Positions 5,582 to 7,549 of a stretch of 7,549 nucleotides of DNA are shown in pieces (the first letter of the stretch is position 1; the number at the start of each line of letters is the position of its first letter). The position numbers and the translations under genes are program-made. The notes under the pieces were generated by a model. The model was not told where the DNA came from, searched no databases, and saw nothing but the letters and a program-made list of their open reading frames with translations. The stretch spans positions 1 through 7,549 of the forward strand of contig CAZMVU010000221.1 of assembly GCA_964569295.1 (NCBI GenBank), in the 5' to 3' direction. Source of the DNA: CAZMVU01 sp964569295 (GTDB taxonomy: Bacteria > Hydrogenedentota > Hydrogenedentia > Hydrogenedentales > JAGMZX01).

Positions 5582-6883
5582 ATGGGCAAACCCGCCGCCA
5601 GCATCGCCCCGGCCACCCCCCGGGAGTATCTTTTCGGTCTCATGCTCCACGGCGTGAAACTGGGCCTCAACAATATCCGCCGGCTGCTCGCGGAAGACGG
5701 GGCGCCTCACGCGCGATATCCGGCGGTGCACATTGCCGGCACCAACGGCAAGGGGAGCGTGGTGGCGATGCTCGACGCCATGCTCCTGGCCGCCGGCTAC
5801 CACACCGGCCGGTTCACCAGTCCGCACCTGATCGAACTCACCGAGCGGTTTCAGCTTGCCGGTAAACCTGTGACAGACGCGGCGCTGGACGCCGCGATCA
5901 CACACTTCCGCCGGATCGCCGAGACCATGAACCCGCCCCCGACTTTCTTCGAGGTGAACACGGCCGTGGCCTTTCACCTGTTCGCGCAACGGCCGGTGGA
6001 TGCCGCGCTCATCGAGGTGGGCATGGGCGGCCGTTTCGACGCGACCAATGTCCTGCATCCGCACGCCGGCGCGATAACGAGCATCGATCTCGAACACACG
6101 CACTATCTCGGCGACACACGCGAAAAGATCGCGTACGAGAAAGCGGGGATCATCAAGGCCGGTATGCCCCTCGTGCTCGGCGAAACGAAGCCCGGACCAC
6201 GCGATGTCATCCTCGGCCGCGCCGCGGAAGCGGGGAGTCCCGTGCATCTGCTGGGACGCGATTTCCACTACACCCTCACGGGCGATCCGTGGCGCCCTGT
6301 TTTTACCTATGAAGCGCCAGGACACACCCTGGGCCCCACGCCCCTCGGGCTCGCCGGTTCCCACCAAGGCGCCAATGCCGCGGTGGCCGTGAGCTTGGCG
6401 CGGCTGCTGCGGCCCGCCTTTCCGCAGCTCGATGATGCCGCTATGGCCGCCGGCCTCGAAACCGTGCGCTGGCCATGCCGGCTCGAGCGCGTGCTCGCTG
6501 ATCCGCCGGTTGTTGTCGACACCAGCCATACCGTGGCCGGCGCAAGCTTTCTGCAGGGGGTCTTTAAGCGCGCCATCACGGTGCTCAGCGTGTGCGAGGA
6601 CAAACCAGCGGCCGCCATGGCCGAGGCGTTGAAGCCGTTCACCGAGCACTTCGTGCTCACCCAGTTCACCGGCAAGCGCGCCATGCCCGTGGCCAGCCTC
6701 AGCAAGGCGCTGGGCGCCAGTCCGCACGACTGCGCCGTGGACATGCGCCAAGCCCTCGCCATGGGCATGGCGTTGGCCACGCCTGACACACCATTGTTGG
6801 TGACCGGCTCTGTGTTCGCGGCGGGCGAAGCCCGCGAACTACTCATGCGCCACCATGGCGCTCCCCCGGTCACCTTCGTGTAA
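5582..6883 (+). CDS. folC: Folylpolyglutamate synthase / dihydrofolate synthase
   Basis: FolC adds glutamate to folates, and in many bacteria also to dihydropteroate, using ATP via an acyl-phosphate. The 433-residue protein has Mur-ligase architecture. Visible are the P-loop GTNGKGS (53-59), the folate-loop region TSPHLIELTER (79-89), IEVGMGGRFDATN (144-156), metal-ligand EHTHYLGDT (171-179), and YEKAGIIK (185-192) with the lysine that is carbamylated in relatives at 187. HQGANAAVAV (261-270) and the C-terminal LLVTGSVFAAGEAREL (405-420) follow. The usual DxAHNP motif reads DTSHTV (313-318); Asp and His are kept but Asn-Pro is not. Whether it has both activities cannot be decided; no folP is present. 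It starts 74 bases after accD with a weak ribosome-binding site, probably in the same transcript. Confidence 0.93.
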   Translation: MGKPAASIAPATPREYLFGLMLHGVKLGLNNIRRLLAEDGAPHARYPAVHIAGTNGKGSVVAMLDAMLLAAGYHTGRFTSPHLIELTERFQLAGKPVTDAALDAAITHFRRIAETMNPPPTFFEVNTAVAFHLFAQRPVDAALIEVGMGGRFDATNVLHPHAGAITSIDLEHTHYLGDTREKIAYEKAGIIKAGMPLVLGETKPGPRDVILGRAAEAGSPVHLLGRDFHYTLTGDPWRPVFTYEAPGHTLGPTPLGLAGSHQGANAAVAVSLARLLRPAFPQLDDAAMAAGLETVRWPCRLERVLADPPVVVDTSHTVAGASFLQGVFKRAITVLSVCEDKPAAAMAEALKPFTEHFVLTQFTGKRAMPVASLSKALGASPHDCAVDMRQALAMGMALATPDTPLLVTGSVFAAGEARELLMRHHGAPPVTFV

Positions 6884-6903
6884 CGGCATCCAACGTGAGG
6901 CGG

Positions 6904-6928
6904 GGCGCTGCTTCGTGCGGGCAGCGCC
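6904..6928 (+). terminator. Hairpin after folC, possible terminator without T-tract
   Basis: GGCGCTGC (6904-6911) pairs perfectly with GCAGCGCC (6921-6928) around a nine-base loop, 20 bases after the folC stop. It is followed by a C-run, not by T residues, so it is not a canonical intrinsic terminator. It may be a 3'-end stabilising structure or a factor-dependent end of the accD-folC transcript. The rest of the 6884-7085 gap holds only this structure and the candidate promoter for the next gene. Confidence 0.35.
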
Positions 6929-7007
6929 GCCCCCACCGCCTATGCCCCTACCTGCCGCTGGCCCGGCGGCCCCTGAGGGGGGATTGATGCGCGCTGTTGC
7001 CGTCTGC

Positions 7008-7035
7008 TTGAGCACCCTTTCCTGACTATGATACT
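7008..7035 (+). promoter_or_regulatory. Candidate sigma70 promoter of the Rrf2 gene
   Basis: TTGAGC (7008-7013; four of six) with a 16-base spacer and GATACT (7030-7035; four of six) forms a plausible promoter. An overlapping TATGAT (7027-7032) is a better -10 but leaves only 13 bases of spacing. Local AT-richness (about 7019-7050) within a GC-rich gap supports a promoter here. Rrf2 genes are often autoregulated, so an operator may overlap, but I cannot define one. Confidence 0.35.
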
Positions 7036-7085
7036 CTTGATTCTAAAAGTGCGTCACCGTGTACCGGAAGAACGCCGGGGGGCCC

Positions 7086-7499
7086 ATGAATATCTCGTCC
7101 CGTTGTGAATACGCCTGTCGCGCCGTTATCGAATTGGCCCTGCATCAGCAGTCGCAAGAGACCATTACGTCGGTAACCATCGCGGAAAAGCGGCATATCC
7201 CCGAAAAGTACCTGGTGCATATACTCTTACAGCTCAAGCGCGCGGCGATTGTGCGCAGTGTGCGCGGCGCTCAGGGCGGGTACATGCTGAGTAAGCCGGC
7301 CGAAGACATCACCCTGCTCGATATTGTCCAGGCTATCGACGGGCCCGTGCTCGACCCGCTGCCAGTCAATGATGTCCAATCCGATGAGATGAAACCGGCG
7401 TGGCAGGGCGTGGCCAAGAAAATTGAAAAGGCATTGGCGGACAGCACGATTCGCGAACTGGCCGACGGTTCGGAGTCGGCGAACATGTACTTCATCTAA
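7086..7499 (+). CDS. Rrf2-family transcriptional regulator, CymR-like
   Basis: This 137-residue protein is a dimeric winged-helix DNA-binding regulator. It opens with the family N-terminus MNISSRCEYACRAVIELAL, has a helix-turn-helix (about 29-55), the wing SVRGAQGGY (58-66), ITLLDIVQAIDGP (75-87), and a C-terminal dimerisation helix ending NMYFI. The end closely resembles CymR of Bacillus (YMFYI), a repressor of cysteine metabolism. The three central cysteines that hold the Fe-S cluster in IscR (about 92-104) are absent; the region reads PLPVNDVQSD. The only cysteines are Cys7 and Cys11, near the DNA-binding end. ATG 7086 fits the family. A GTG at 7059 would add nine atypical residues. The G-run 7077-7082 is close to the start, so the ribosome-binding site is not ideal. 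The targets are unknown. Confidence 0.88.
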   Translation: MNISSRCEYACRAVIELALHQQSQETITSVTIAEKRHIPEKYLVHILLQLKRAAIVRSVRGAQGGYMLSKPAEDITLLDIVQAIDGPVLDPLPVNDVQSDEMKPAWQGVAKKIEKALADSTIRELADGSESANMYFI

Positions 7500-7500
7500 C

Positions 7501-7515
7501 GTGGGCTGCGCCCAC
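7501..7515 (+). other. Short hairpin between the Rrf2 gene and the next
   Basis: GTGGGC (7501-7506) pairs with GCCCAC (7510-7515) over a three-base loop, two bases after the Rrf2 stop. No T-tract follows, so it is a weak terminator candidate at best. Confidence 0.3.
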
Positions 7516-7529
7516 AACCCAAGGATCGA

Positions 7530-7549
7530 ATGGCGTGTTCCCCGGTTGT
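7530..7549 (+). CDS. Possible start of the next gene, cut by the window edge
   Basis: An ATG at 7530 preceded by AAGGA (7521-7525) at short spacing opens a frame that runs to the edge, giving MACSPV and one partial codon. Six residues are too few to name it. If real, it would be co-transcribed with the Rrf2 gene and might be its target, as cysteine or Fe-S genes often are; that is inference only. Confidence 0.3.

Noticed and set aside
5360..6751. 463-codon minus-strand open frame opposite folC
   Set aside because: It is an antisense shadow produced by GC-rich codon bias; folC motifs on the + strand are decisive.
1..7549. CRISPR arrays, insertion sequences, phage or defence genes
   Set aside because: No regularly spaced repeats, terminal inverted repeats, transposase, integrase, toxin or nuclease motifs were seen; the content is housekeeping.

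Overview
This is a high-GC (roughly 60% by eye) bacterial chromosomal window that carries mostly housekeeping genes, all on the + strand. The coding frames favour G or C at third positions, and GTG and TTG starts are used alongside ATG. The tRNA encodes its own CCA. The order tRNA-Gln, prs, rplY (long Ctc/TL5 form) and pth is an old, widely shared bacterial arrangement. With a CT398/HP0958-type zinc-ribbon coiled-coil protein, a separate accD, folC and a CymR-like Rrf2 regulator, it fits an uncultured or little-studied Gram-negative-like lineage, perhaps delta-proteobacterial or PVC/Hydrogenedentota-like. The taxonomic assignment is inference with low confidence; there is no rRNA here to settle it.

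Layout. Positions 1-382 hold no gene I can defend. A strong sigma70-type promoter with an extended -10 lies at 383-412, followed by a structured leader and tRNA-Gln(UUG) at 531-605. Next come prs (PRPP synthase), rplY (ribosomal protein L25), pth (peptidyl-tRNA hydrolase) and ilvN (acetolactate synthase regulatory subunit), probably read in one direction as an operon that ends at a clear intrinsic terminator at 3780-3805. A second block follows: a TTG-initiated zinc-ribbon coiled-coil gene, then accD 9 bases later (acetyl-CoA carboxylase carboxyltransferase beta), then folC 74 bases further on (folylpolyglutamate/dihydrofolate synthase). After about 200 bases without a gene, an Rrf2-family regulator begins, probably with its own promoter. 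The first bases of another gene may be present at the right edge.

Together the first block supplies nucleotide precursors (PRPP), a 5S-rRNA-binding ribosomal protein, recycling of stalled peptidyl-tRNA, and valine-sensitive control of branched-chain amino acid synthesis. The second block covers the first committed step of fatty acid synthesis and folate polyglutamylation. The regulator at the end resembles CymR of cysteine metabolism and lacks the iron-sulfur ligands of IscR.

I did not find a convincing novel system. The points most worth checking are the ilvN gene without ilvB or ilvC, the bulged hairpin over the ribosome-binding region of the TTG-started zinc-ribbon gene, the cysteine pattern of the Rrf2 protein, and the unexplained left 380 bases.
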